From: CAYLPU01 sp964385635
GTDB lineage: Bacteria; Chloroflexota; Anaerolineae; B4-G1
Assembly: GCA_964385635.1 (NCBI GenBank)
Contig: CAYLPU010000034.1
Location: 1-45,328, forward strand
Length of the DNA stretch: 45,328 bases
Direction of reading: 5' to 3'
The notes beneath the pieces are model-generated. The model was not told the DNA's origin. It ran no database searches and was given only the letters and a program-made list of their open reading frames with translations. Both the position numbers and the translations under genes were made by a program. This document shows, piece after piece, positions 8,243 through 16,238 of the stretch. Every line of letters starts with the position of its first letter. The first letter of the stretch is position 1.

Positions 8243-8339
8243 CCTTCCCGAACTTAGGGACGACTTGGACAGATTAGAGGCTTACCCGAGACGTGCCCAT
8301 ACACGCTTTTCGGTTCGACTTTGAAGCTTTCGGGAAGGT
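8242..8339. repeat. 11-bp inverted repeat spanning the hdrCB-PHP gap
   Basis: accttcccgaa at 8242-8252 is exactly complementary to ttcgggaaggt at 8329-8339, enclosing 76 nt. The intercistronic RNA could fold into a closed domain, either an intercistronic processing or stability structure or a chance pairing. Confidence 0.4.
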
Positions 8340-8351
8340 AGAAACACCGCC

Positions 8352-9116
8352 ATGTCGCGTTTCTTCCTGGCTGACTTGCACATTCACACCTGTCTTTCAC
8401 CCTGTGCCGAGTTGGAGATGTTGCCGGAGTTCATTGTGGAGCGAGCGCAGGAGTTGGGACTACAGATCATCGCCGTCACTGACCATAACTCGGCCGAGAA
8501 CGCCGCAGCAGTGGTCAACGCCGCGCGAGGCACGGGCATCACAGTATTTCCAGGCATAGAGGTCCAGACCCGCGAAGAGGTGCACATGCTCACTCTGTTC
8601 GACACGCTGGAGCAGGTGGCCTGCTGGCAAGAACAGGTCTATGCCAGCCTGCCCCCATTGAAGAACGACGAAGCAGCCTTCGGGGAGCAACTGCTGCTCG
8701 ATGCGGACGGAGAGCCGGTTGGCTACCTTGACCGACTGCTGATAACTTCTACTTCCTTTTCGGTGGAAGAAGTCGTCCAACGAGTTTCTGGGCTGGAGGG
8801 CCTGTGCATCCCGGCCCACGTGGATCGGCCTGTTTACAGCATTATATCCAACCTGGGTTTCATCCCGCCAGAGTTGGACGTTGTAGGAGTGGAGATTTCG
8901 CCCAACATCGGCCCCGTCGAAGCGCGTGAACGCTTTCCCCAACTGGCGCGCTACGGCCTGGTGGCGAGTGGCGATGCTCATCGGCTAAAGGAGCTAGCGC
9001 GGCGCACTACGTTGAAGATGGCGCAAGCGACGGTCTCTGAACTCTCCCTGGCGCTCGCTGGTGAAGGAGGCAGGGAGGTGTGGGTGGATGGGCTTAGCAC
9101 GATGAGGTGTTCTTGA
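8352..9116 (+). CDS. PHP-domain metal-dependent phosphoesterase-like protein
   Basis: The 254-residue product shows the PHP motifs in order: D-x-H10-x-H12 in DLHIHTCLSPC, D44-H45 in VTDHNS, E70 in FPGIEV, H78 in EEVHML, CIPAHVDRP, and a final GDAH. The metal-binding set appears complete, so a hydrolase acting on a phosphoester is expected. PHP proteins of this kind are repeatedly seen next to [FeFe]-hydrogenase and HydABC-type genes, but their substrate there is unknown. It lies between HdrCB and the phosphatase-like protein, whose start overlaps its last codons. Confidence 0.85.
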   Translation: MSRFFLADLHIHTCLSPCAELEMLPEFIVERAQELGLQIIAVTDHNSAENAAAVVNAARGTGITVFPGIEVQTREEVHMLTLFDTLEQVACWQEQVYASLPPLKNDEAAFGEQLLLDADGEPVGYLDRLLITSTSFSVEEVVQRVSGLEGLCIPAHVDRPVYSIISNLGFIPPELDVVGVEISPNIGPVEARERFPQLARYGLVASGDAHRLKELARRTTLKMAQATVSELSLALAGEGGREVWVDGLSTMRCS

Positions 9117-10237
9117 GACTCTGGATTGATAGAGCACACCAAAGCCTGGTCAAAGCGGGCGAGGAAGTGTGCGGCGATGTGGTGAGAACTTTTCAAACCG
9201 AAGAGCATTTCTTCGCCATCCTTGCCAGCGGCCCGCAGGGCGGGGCAGAGGGGGCCGCCCAGGCCACCGTGACAGCGGAGCACGCCCTGGAGATGCTGCA
9301 AGCGGGAGACGTGCCTGACCGCGTGGTGGAAACCCTAATCGTTGCGCTTCCCGCCAGTGAGGAGATCACCTTCTCCATCCTGCAGGTACTGGACGGAGAC
9401 CAGGCCCATCTGGTGGAGTGCGAGACCCTGCCCCTATGCCTGATCCGACGCGGTGAGGTAGAGTTCCTGCCGCTGAGCGAGGAGGTCGTCCACGGACGAC
9501 TGGTGCGCGAATGTCGCTTCCGGCTGCGCGATGGTGACTACGTGGCGATGGTCAGCCAGGGCTACCTGCGCCCCCGTGGCTGGGGGTGGGGCTGGAGCGA
9601 CGTCGCCGTCGCCGTGCGGCGCTGGACCGACACCGGCTGCGACGCCGACGAACTGCTGGGGGCGCTGGTGCGCACCTACCGCCGGCTGAACCCCGGAGCG
9701 CCCCGGCGGGACGTGACTGTCGTCGCTATGCACGTCCGACCCCAGCGCACTACCACCGTCTGGACCGGCCCGCCGGTCGACCCGGCACAGGACGAGGTAG
9801 CCCTGGAGCAGTTGATGACCGAACAGGGCACACGCATTATCTGCGGCGACACCACTGCCCAGATCGCCGCCCGGCTGCTGGGTGTCGAGTTGGAGCTGGA
9901 GCCCCGCCCCGAGGATGGTTGGGCAGAGGTCCCACCCACCTCGCGCCTGGAGGGGGTGGATCTGGTAACAGAGGGGTTGGTGACGCTGGGCAAGGCGCGA
10001 GAGCGAATGGTTGGGGTGAAGCGGGTGCGTGATCTGCCCAGAGAGGAAGATGGCGCCACACGACTGGCCCGTGCACTACTGACAGCCGACAAGATACATT
10101 TTATCGTCGGTTTGGCAGTCAACCCGGCCCAGGCCGCCGACACCGCCGGCACTATTCCTCTGCGCCGGATTGTCATTGACGATCTGGGGCATCATTTGAA
10201 AGCGCGCGATAAAATTGTATCCGTCGAATATCTATAA
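9107..10237 (+). CDS. SpoIIE/PP2C-type phosphatase-like protein, probably catalytically degenerate
   Basis: The first 215 or so residues align by eye with SpoIIE-family PP2C phosphatases found in hydrogenase operons (KAGEEVCGD, then a turn, then RDVTVVAM). The first Asp (D24) is kept. The DG-x-G-x-G turn that supplies a key metal-binding Asp reads ASGPQGG (Ser41 instead of Asp), and the usual SDG turn reads VSQG (Gln151 instead of Asp). Loss of both metal ligands predicts little or no phosphatase activity, so it may be a binding or sensor pseudoenzyme. The C-terminal 160 residues are a second domain I do not recognise. The GTG start at 9107 overlaps the PHP gene by 10 nt; a TTG at 9113 is an alternative. 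Confidence 0.7.
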   Translation: MFLRLWIDRAHQSLVKAGEEVCGDVVRTFQTEEHFFAILASGPQGGAEGAAQATVTAEHALEMLQAGDVPDRVVETLIVALPASEEITFSILQVLDGDQAHLVECETLPLCLIRRGEVEFLPLSEEVVHGRLVRECRFRLRDGDYVAMVSQGYLRPRGWGWGWSDVAVAVRRWTDTGCDADELLGALVRTYRRLNPGAPRRDVTVVAMHVRPQRTTTVWTGPPVDPAQDEVALEQLMTEQGTRIICGDTTAQIAARLLGVELELEPRPEDGWAEVPPTSRLEGVDLVTEGLVTLGKARERMVGVKRVRDLPREEDGATRLARALLTADKIHFIVGLAVNPAQAADTAGTIPLRRIVIDDLGHHLKARDKIVSVEYL

Positions 10238-10256
10238 AATCAGAGAGGAGGAACCT

Positions 10257-10308
10257 ACGCATCACGCATCACGTTTTACGCATTACGTTTTACGCATTAC
10301 GTTTTACG
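10257..10308. repeat. ACGTTTTACGCATT tandem repeats
   Basis: Repeated units acgcatc / acgttttacgcatt fill the gap between the phosphatase-like gene and hdrA, ending just before the Shine-Dalgarno GGAGG of hdrA. They are related to the tracts at 1071 and 4370. No promoter is evident, so this looks like a repeat insertion in an operon spacer. Confidence 0.65.
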
Positions 10309-10320
10309 GAGGTATAAACT

Positions 10321-11166
10321 ATGGATGAACCTAAGATCGGCGTATACATCTGCGAGTGCGGCATCAACATCGCCGCCACGGTCAACGTGCGCGAGGCGGT
10401 CACCTTCGCTAGCCGGTTGCCCAACGTGGCCGTCGCCCGCCAGTACAAGTACATGTGCGCCGAGCCCGGCCAGAACATGATCAAGGACGACATCCGGGAA
10501 CTTGGCCTCACCCGCGTGGTGGTCGCTTCCTGTACCCCACGCATGCACGAGATCACCTTCCAGACTGCCGTCGCTGAGGCCGGCCTCAATCCCTACTACT
10601 TCGCCATGGCCAACATCCGCGAGCACTGCTCCTGGGTCATCAAGGACATGGGGCAGGCGACGGCCAAGGCGAAACGGTTGATCAGTTCGGCCGTCTATCG
10701 GGTGGCCTACCAGGAACCGTTGGAGCCGCGCGTGGAACCGGTCACCAAGTCGGCGCTCGTCGTCGGCGGGGGTATCGCCGGCATCCAGGCGGCGCTCACG
10801 ATGGCCGACGCCGGCTACCCGGTCTACCTGGTCGAGCGGGAGCCCTCCATCGGCGGGCACATGGCCGAACTGGACAAGACCTTCCCCACCCTCGACTGTA
10901 GCACCTGAATTCTGGGGCCCAAGATGATGGATGCCGGTCGGCATCCCAACATTACGCTCCTGAGTTACAGTGAGGTCGAGGATGTTTCGGGCTACGTGGG
11001 CAACTTTAAGGTCAAGGTGCGCAAGAAGGCCCGCTACGTGGAGGAGAGCAAGTGCACCGGCTGCGGCCTGTGCTGGACCGAGTGTTTGACAAGACGCGTC
11101 CCGCGCTTGAAACTGATCAAGATGGGCGAGATGAGCGTTGGGGAGAGGAGGCCCGGTGAGCGATGA
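10321..11166 (+). CDS. hdrA: HdrA N-terminal half, selenocysteine-containing (TGA at 10906-10908 decoded as Sec)
   Basis: The product is 281 residues if TGA 10906-10908 is read as selenocysteine 196; otherwise it stops at 195. The sequence around it (TFPTLDCST-Sec-ILGPKMM, then DAGRHPNI) matches HdrA, where most homologues have Cys in LDCSACIL. The N-terminal HdrA domain (KIGVYICECG, VVVASCTPRMHE) and the FAD-binding GGGIAGIQAAL motif are intact. The protein ends shortly after CTGCGLCWTEC, inside the ferredoxin domain inserted in normal HdrA (about 650 residues). The rest of HdrA is encoded at 13917 as a fusion. Its stop overlaps the nuoE start in an ATGA, as expected for a live cotranslated gene rather than a decayed one. 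HdrA is the flavin electron-bifurcation subunit. Confidence 0.85.
10929..10946 (+). promoter_or_regulatory. Putative bacterial SECIS hairpin, hdrA copy 1
   Basis: GGATGCC-GGTC-GGCATCC forms a perfect 7-bp stem with a 4-nt GGTC loop; the stem starts 21 nt after the in-frame TGA. A GGUC apical loop is the feature SelB recognises in E. coli fdhF, and the distance to the loop (28 nt) falls within the usual bacterial range. The same 18 bases follow the TGA of the second hdrA. Confidence 0.8.
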
Positions 11167-11708
11167 GTGAGATTTCGGTAAGCGAGATTCTCGACTGCTA
11201 TCCAGCGGACAGGACCTCCAGTCTGGCCGTCCTAGAGGACATCCAGGCGGAGTACAAGCACCTGCCCCGCGAGGCTCTGGAGGAGACGGCCAGACGGCTG
11301 CATATGCACCTGAGCGAGGTCTACCAGATCGCCACCTTCTTCCAGGCCTTCAGCCTGGAGCCGAAGGGGGAATGTGTGATCAAAGTGTGCCTGGGGACGG
11401 CCTGTCACGTTGCTGGCGGCGCACGCATCCTCGACCAACTGGAGAGGGATATGGGCATCAAGGAGGGGTGCACAACGCCCGACGGCAAGTTCTCCCTCGA
11501 AGCGGTCCGCTGCGTGGGTGCCTGTGCTCTGAGCCCTCTGGTCTTGGTGAATGAAGAGCCCCATAGCCAAATGACATCTGCCAAGGCCAGCGAACTGATC
11601 GCGAAGATAGCCAACGCGGAGGAAAAGGTGGAGGTTGCCGAGGCACCGAGTGCTGATCTACCTTCACGAGCGTCGGTAGACCTGTCAGGCGTCCCGCCCA
11701 CAGGCTAG
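11163..11708 (+). CDS. NuoE-like [2Fe-2S] subunit (24-kDa, HndA/HydC type)
   Basis: The 181-residue thioredoxin-fold protein carries a single [2Fe-2S] cluster bound by the pattern CLGTAC, later CVGAC (four Cys). It has the N-terminal helical part typical of NuoE (LEDIQAEYKHLPREAL, then LSEVYQIATFF). In NADH-dependent bifurcating enzymes it partners with the FMN subunit NuoF and relays electrons. The last 30 or so residues are a low-complexity tail beyond the family norm. It lies between the N-half of HdrA and the ferredoxin-like gene, and its ATG overlaps the hdrA stop. Confidence 0.9.
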   Translation: MSEISVSEILDCYPADRTSSLAVLEDIQAEYKHLPREALEETARRLHMHLSEVYQIATFFQAFSLEPKGECVIKVCLGTACHVAGGARILDQLERDMGIKEGCTTPDGKFSLEAVRCVGACALSPLVLVNEEPHSQMTSAKASELIAKIANAEEKVEVAEAPSADLPSRASVDLSGVPPTG

Positions 11709-11724
11709 GTAAGGAGATAGTTCG

Positions 11725-12105
11725 ATGCCAAAGCTTAAAAGTATCGAAGAACTACAAAAGTTGCGAGGGCAACTGCAAAAAGATATCAAAGCCCGCACTG
11801 AGATGAACACAACCGTCACGGTAGGTATGGGCACGTGTGGCATCTCGGCTGGGGCACGAGAAGTGATGCATGCCATCCTCGCGGAGTTGGAGACGCGCGG
11901 TATTGATGCCCACGTGACCACCGTCGGCTGCATCGGCATGTGCTCAAAAGAACCGCTGGTGGACATTCAGCAGGGCGACGAACCCCGCATCACCTACGGC
12001 AACGTCACCCCGGCCATGGTGCCGCGCATGATCGAGGAGCACCTGATCCAGGGCAACGTGGTGGAGGAGTGGGTCGTCGGGCGGGTGACGGGGCAGGAGG
12101 GATAA
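11725..12105 (+). CDS. Thioredoxin-like [2Fe-2S] ferredoxin (HndB type)
   Basis: The 126-residue product has the thioredoxin-like ferredoxin cysteine pattern (GMGTCGISAGA, then GCIGMC) preceded by a helical N-terminus. It resembles the small second subunit of NADP-reducing/bifurcating hydrogenases (HndB), which sits between the NuoE and NuoF subunits just as it does here. Its likely role is in electron transfer between NuoE and NuoF. It ends one base before the ATG of the next gene. Confidence 0.85.
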   Translation: MPKLKSIEELQKLRGQLQKDIKARTEMNTTVTVGMGTCGISAGAREVMHAILAELETRGIDAHVTTVGCIGMCSKEPLVDIQQGDEPRITYGNVTPAMVPRMIEEHLIQGNVVEEWVVGRVTGQEG

Positions 12106-12106
12106 A

Positions 12107-13903
12107 ATGACTGAACAATATCGCGCTGACGTGCTGATCTGCACCTGCCCGGCCTGTACAAAGGCCGGCGCCCCAGAAATGCAACATGCCCTCAAAGCAG
12201 AGGTGGAACGACGTGGCCTGGCGGGCGAGGTACGGCTGGTCGAAACGGGTAGCCGTGGCTTCTGCTCTATGGGGCCCGTCGTCATCATCCGGCCCGAGGG
12301 TATTCTGTACTGTCAGGTACACGATGTGGACGTGCCGGAACTGGTAGAGGAGACGCTGGTCAAGGGGCGCATTGTTGAGCGTCTGACGTACAAGGAGCCA
12401 GAGACTCACAAGGCCATACCTCACTACGATGAGATCCCCTTCTACGACAAGCAGATGCGCGTCGTGACGCGCAACTGCGGACTGATCAACCCCCAGAACA
12501 TTGAGGAGTACATCGCCGTCGGCGGCTACCAGGCGCTGGGCAAGGTGCTCACTTCAATGGCCCCCAAGGAGATCATCGAGGAGGTCAAGAAATCGGGATT
12601 AAGAGGCCGTGGCGGGGCTGGCTTCCCCACTGGCCGCAAGTGGGAGTTCACCCGCAACGCCCCAGGCGATGTCAAGTACCTCGTCGCCAACGGCGACGAG
12701 GGCGACCCTGGCGCCTTTATGGACCGCAGCCTGATGGAGGGGGACCCGCACGCCATCTTGGAGGGCATGACCATCGGCGCCTATGCCATGGGCGCGCACA
12801 AGGGCTACCTGTATGTGCGCGACGAGTATCCCCTGGCGCTGCGGAATCTGAACATCGCGATGGAGCAGGCAAGGGAGTATGGCCTGCTTGGCCAGGGCAT
12901 TCTGGGCTCAAGCTTCGATTTTGACGTCCAAATCGTGCGTGGGGCCGGTGCCTTCGTCTGCGGTGAGGAGACGGCGCTGCTGGCCTCTGTCGAGGGCCAT
13001 GCCGGTAATCCGCGGCCGCGACCGCCTTACCCGGCCCAAAGCGGCCTATGGGGCAAGCCAACCAACATCAACAACGTCAAGACGTGGGCCAATATCCCGG
13101 TCGTTATCAGCCGAGGCGCAGACTGGTTCAACCAGATCGGCACCGAGACCAGCAAGGGAACGATGATCTTCTCGCTGGTCGGCAAGGTCAACAACACTGG
13201 GTTGGTCGAAGTGCCCATGGGCATCACGTTGCGAGAGTTGGTCTTCGATGTCGGCGGGGGCATGCGGGATGGCAAGCAGTTCAAGGCAGTGCAGACGGGC
13301 GGCCCATCGGGCGGCTGCATCCCGGAGGAACTACTCGACCTGCCGGTGGATTACGAACACCTGAAGGAGGCGGGCTCGATCATGGGCTCCGGCGGCATGA
13401 TCGTCATGGATGAGAATGCCTGCATGGTGGACATCGCCCGCTACTTCCTTGACTTCCTCAAGGACGAATCGTGCGGCAAGTGCACGCCCTGCCGTGAGGG
13501 GATCAGGCAGATGTTGAGCATCCTGACCCGCATCACCGAGGGACAGGGAGAGATGGGCGACCTGCAGGTGCTGGAGACGCTAGCCCCGGTGGTGAAAGAG
13601 GCCTCGCTGTGTGGCCTGGGCCAGACGGCACCCAACCCCGTCCTCAGCACGCTGCGCTACTTCCGCGATGAGTACGTGACCCACATTGTTGATCACAAGT
13701 GCCCGGCCGGCGTCTGCAAGGAGTTGATCGAGTACTACGTCATCGAGGACCTGTGCACCGGCTGTGGCGTGTGCCGCCGCAAGTGCCCGCAGGAGGCGAT
13801 CAGCGGAGAGAAGAAAGAGGTCCACGTCATAGACCCGGCGCTGTGCATCAAGTGCGGCGTCTGCTTCGACGTCTGCAAGTTCGACGCGGTGGGCGTGAGA
13901 TAG
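12107..13903 (+). CDS. NuoF-like FMN/NAD(P)H-binding subunit with extra ferredoxin domains (HndC/HydB type)
   Basis: The 598-residue flavoprotein has, in order: an N-terminal thioredoxin-like [2Fe-2S] domain (CTCPACTKAGAPE), the NuoF core with the FMN/NADH glycine-rich loop GRGGAGFPTGRKWEF (about 166-180) and GDEGDPGAFMDRSLMEGDPH, the [4Fe-4S] motif ESCGKCTPCREG at about 455, and a C-terminal 2[4Fe-4S] ferredoxin (CTGCGVCRRKCP and CIKCGVCFDVC). It oxidises or reduces NAD(P)(H) and links it to the iron-sulfur chain. This architecture is that of the beta subunit of electron-bifurcating hydrogenases, but no [FeFe]-hydrogenase follows; the next gene is a NuoG/HdrA fusion. Confidence 0.92.
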   Translation: MTEQYRADVLICTCPACTKAGAPEMQHALKAEVERRGLAGEVRLVETGSRGFCSMGPVVIIRPEGILYCQVHDVDVPELVEETLVKGRIVERLTYKEPETHKAIPHYDEIPFYDKQMRVVTRNCGLINPQNIEEYIAVGGYQALGKVLTSMAPKEIIEEVKKSGLRGRGGAGFPTGRKWEFTRNAPGDVKYLVANGDEGDPGAFMDRSLMEGDPHAILEGMTIGAYAMGAHKGYLYVRDEYPLALRNLNIAMEQAREYGLLGQGILGSSFDFDVQIVRGAGAFVCGEETALLASVEGHAGNPRPRPPYPAQSGLWGKPTNINNVKTWANIPVVISRGADWFNQIGTETSKGTMIFSLVGKVNNTGLVEVPMGITLRELVFDVGGGMRDGKQFKAVQTGGPSGGCIPEELLDLPVDYEHLKEAGSIMGSGGMIVMDENACMVDIARYFLDFLKDESCGKCTPCREGIRQMLSILTRITEGQGEMGDLQVLETLAPVVKEASLCGLGQTAPNPVLSTLRYFRDEYVTHIVDHKCPAGVCKELIEYYVIEDLCTGCGVCRRKCPQEAISGEKKEVHVIDPALCIKCGVCFDVCKFDAVGVR

Positions 13904-13916
13904 GGAGGAACACGAT

Positions 13917-15716
13917 ATGGCTACTCTGATCATTGATAGACAAGAAGTGCACGCCGAAGAAGGGCAGACCATCCTGGAGGTCGCCAAGGAAAACGGGATT
14001 GAGATACCCACGCTGTGTTACCATCCGCTGCTGGAGCCCTACGGTGCCTGCCGCCTCTGCGTGGTGGAAATCGTCGCCGGTGGCAGGCTGGGGCTTCAAA
14101 CCGCCTGCACTTACCCGATCGAAGAAGGGTTGGAGGTTCTGACCCGCTCCCCCAGCGTCATCGAGGCGCGTAAGGTGGTCCTGGGGCTGCTGCTTTCGCG
14201 CACGCCCAACGTCGAGTTGATCCAAGACCTGGCACGGGAGTATGGGATCACCGAGCCCCCCTTCCCCACCGACACCCCCGACGAGCGGTGCATCCTCTGC
14301 GGTCACTGCGTGCGCACGTGCCACGAACTGGTCAAGGCCTACGTGCTGAACTTTTCCGAGCGGGGCATCGAACGGCGGGTGGGACCGCCTTTCCTGGAAA
14401 AGACCCGCGATTGCATCGGCTGTGGGGCCTGCACCATCATGTGCCCCACCGGCGCCATCGAGACCGTGCTGGAGAAAGAGGCGGTCTACAAGGCAAAGCC
14501 GCTGGGTCCCACCAGCGCCATCTGGGTGCCCTCGATGCAGGCGATACCCAACGTGCCTGTGATTGACACCGATGTCTGCATCCGCTTCCGCCAGAACGAT
14601 CGCACGGAGGGCGAGATCGTGGACGCCTGCGGGGCCTGCCAGATGGTGTGCGAGGCCGACGCGATCAACTTCGACCAGCAAGACGAGATCCTGGAACTGG
14701 ACGTGGGGACTGTCATCGTTGCCACCGGCTTTGAGATGTGGGACCCGGCCCAGCTTTCCCAATACTCTTACGGCAAGTCGCCCAATATCATCACCGGCCT
14801 AGAGTTCGAGCGTCTCTCCAATGCCGGCGGCATCACCGCTGGCGAGATCCTGACCGCCGAGGAAAAAAAGCCAGAGGCGGTGGCGATCATCCACTGCGTC
14901 GGCAGCCGTGACCACAACGCACACGAGTACTGCTCCCGCTTTTGCTGTATGTACTCGCTCAAGCAAGCTCACCTGGTGCGCGACAAGACCGATGCCCAGG
15001 TGTACGAGTTCTACATGGACATGCGCACTTTCGGCAGCGGCTACGAAGAGTTCTACGAGCGGGTGCAGAAAGAAGAGGGCATCTTGATGGTGCGCGGGCG
15101 GGGCGCAGAGGTGTCGGTGCTGGAGCCGCAAAATGGGCAAAAGTATGGCAAACTGCGCGTCAAGGGAGAGGATGCCGACCTGGGCCGTCCGGTAAGGGTG
15201 GACGTGGACATGGTAGTGCTCAGTTCGGCCATCGAGGCCCCACACGACGCTGACGAGATAGCCTCAATGTTTGGCCTGAGCCGCAAGCCGGACGGCTTCT
15301 TCGCCGAGGCGCACCCCAAGATGCGGCCGGTGGAGACCAACACAGACGGCGTTTTCCTGGCCGGCGTCACCCAAGGTCCCAAGGACGTGCCCGACACGGT
15401 AGCCCACGCCGGCGCGGCGGCATCTATGGCGCTGGCGCTGATGGACAAGGGCGAGGTGACCATCTCGCCGCAGACCGCCGTGGTGGACGAGATTCTCTGC
15501 GCTGGCTGCAAGACCTGCATCTCGCTATGTCCCTACACGGCCATCAGTTTCATCGAGGAGATCGATGAAAAGGGCGTGGCCCGCGTCAACGAGGCGCTGT
15601 GCAAGGGCTGCGGCACCTGCGCGGCTGCCTGCCCCTCTGGCGCCATCACGGCGCGGCACTTTACCGACCAGCAGATCCTGGCCCAGATCGAGGGGCTGTT
15701 CCGGGTGCCTGCGTGA
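13917..15716 (+). CDS. NuoG-like ferredoxin domain fused to the C-terminal half of HdrA
   Basis: Residues 1-70 are a plant-type [2Fe-2S] ferredoxin (C34, C45, C48, C64). About 120-180 holds two [4Fe-4S] motifs as in NuoG/HydA N-terminal domains (CILCGHCVRTC, CIGCGACTIMCP). From about residue 210 (AIPNVPVID) to the end the protein aligns with the intact HdrA at 34614-35984: GTVIVATGFEMWD, then HCVGSRDHN with the downstream C-x3-CC motif, and a C-terminal 2[4Fe-4S] ferredoxin. It lacks the N-terminal HdrA domain and the first FAD-binding motif, which are encoded separately at 10321. Together the two proteins would reconstitute one HdrA with a NuoG-like electron entry in place of the inserted ferredoxin. 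The sequence is clean, with no stops. Confidence 0.88.
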   Translation: MATLIIDRQEVHAEEGQTILEVAKENGIEIPTLCYHPLLEPYGACRLCVVEIVAGGRLGLQTACTYPIEEGLEVLTRSPSVIEARKVVLGLLLSRTPNVELIQDLAREYGITEPPFPTDTPDERCILCGHCVRTCHELVKAYVLNFSERGIERRVGPPFLEKTRDCIGCGACTIMCPTGAIETVLEKEAVYKAKPLGPTSAIWVPSMQAIPNVPVIDTDVCIRFRQNDRTEGEIVDACGACQMVCEADAINFDQQDEILELDVGTVIVATGFEMWDPAQLSQYSYGKSPNIITGLEFERLSNAGGITAGEILTAEEKKPEAVAIIHCVGSRDHNAHEYCSRFCCMYSLKQAHLVRDKTDAQVYEFYMDMRTFGSGYEEFYERVQKEEGILMVRGRGAEVSVLEPQNGQKYGKLRVKGEDADLGRPVRVDVDMVVLSSAIEAPHDADEIASMFGLSRKPDGFFAEAHPKMRPVETNTDGVFLAGVTQGPKDVPDTVAHAGAAASMALALMDKGEVTISPQTAVVDEILCAGCKTCISLCPYTAISFIEEIDEKGVARVNEALCKGCGTCAAACPSGAITARHFTDQQILAQIEGLFRVPA

Positions 15717-15721
15717 GGGAG

Positions 15722-15777
15722 GTACACAAGGAAACAAGTAGACAAGTAGCGAGCAGATATCTTGTTTCCTTGTGTAC
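15722..15777. repeat. 17-bp perfect inverted repeat before the first mvhD
   Basis: gtacacaaggaaacaag at 15722-15738 pairs exactly with its complement at 15761-15777 around a 22-nt loop. A shorter related inverted repeat (gtagcaag/cttgctac, 19491-19521) precedes the second mvhD. It may be a mobile palindromic repeat or an operon-internal attenuator. Confidence 0.6.
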
Positions 15778-15806
15778 TTGTATCCTTAAAATTAGGAGCA
15801 ATGTCT

Positions 15807-16238
15807 ATGAGCAACAACGGCTTTGAACCAAGAATCGTCGCTTTTATGTGCAACTGGTGTACCTACGCCGCGGCCGACACGGCCGGTGTCTCACGCATGC
15901 AGCAGCCGCCCAACGTGGACGTCGTCCGCGTCATGTGTACCGGGCGCGTAGACCCGGCCTTCATCCTCAAGACACTGGCCCTCGGCGCAGACGGGGTTCT
16001 GGTTTCTGGTTGCCATCCAGGGCAGTGTCATTACGAGAAGGGCAACCTGAATGCCCGTAGAAGAGTTACCGCGTTAAAGCCTTTTCTTGATGCCGTAGGA
16101 ATCGGCCAGGATAGGCTGAGGCTGGAATGGATCGCGGCGTCCGAAGCTCCGAAGGTAGCCGAGGTAGTCGCTGAATTCACCGAGACCATCAAACGACTTG
16201 GTCCCAGCCCTTTCAGAAGGAGGCAAGATGAAGATTGA
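15807..16238 (+). CDS. mvhD: MvhD-like hydrogenase iron-sulfur adaptor subunit, copy 1
   Basis: The product is about 143 residues and has the MvhD signatures FMCNWCTYAAAD, RVMCTGRVDP and GCHPGQCHY, cysteines that bind a [2Fe-2S] cluster. MvhD docks onto HdrA and passes electrons from a hydrogenase or formate dehydrogenase. I chose the ATG at 15807 because AGGAG (15794-15798) lies eight bases away; the ATG at 15801 is too close. It sits directly before the formate dehydrogenase pair, so it is probably the adaptor for formate-derived electrons. The end overlaps the start of fdhA by 11 nt. Paralogues are at 19547 and 35988. Confidence 0.9.
   Translation: MSNNGFEPRIVAFMCNWCTYAAADTAGVSRMQQPPNVDVVRVMCTGRVDPAFILKTLALGADGVLVSGCHPGQCHYEKGNLNARRRVTALKPFLDAVGIGQDRLRLEWIAASEAPKVAEVVAEFTETIKRLGPSPFRRRQDED

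Noticed and set aside
10906..10908. The TGA codons in hdrA as ordinary stops or as Trp codons (alternative code)
   Set aside because: Conserved HdrA sequence continues in the same frame in both copies and each is followed by a SECIS-like hairpin. TGA clearly ends many other genes here, and TGG is used normally for Trp, so a changed code is not supported.
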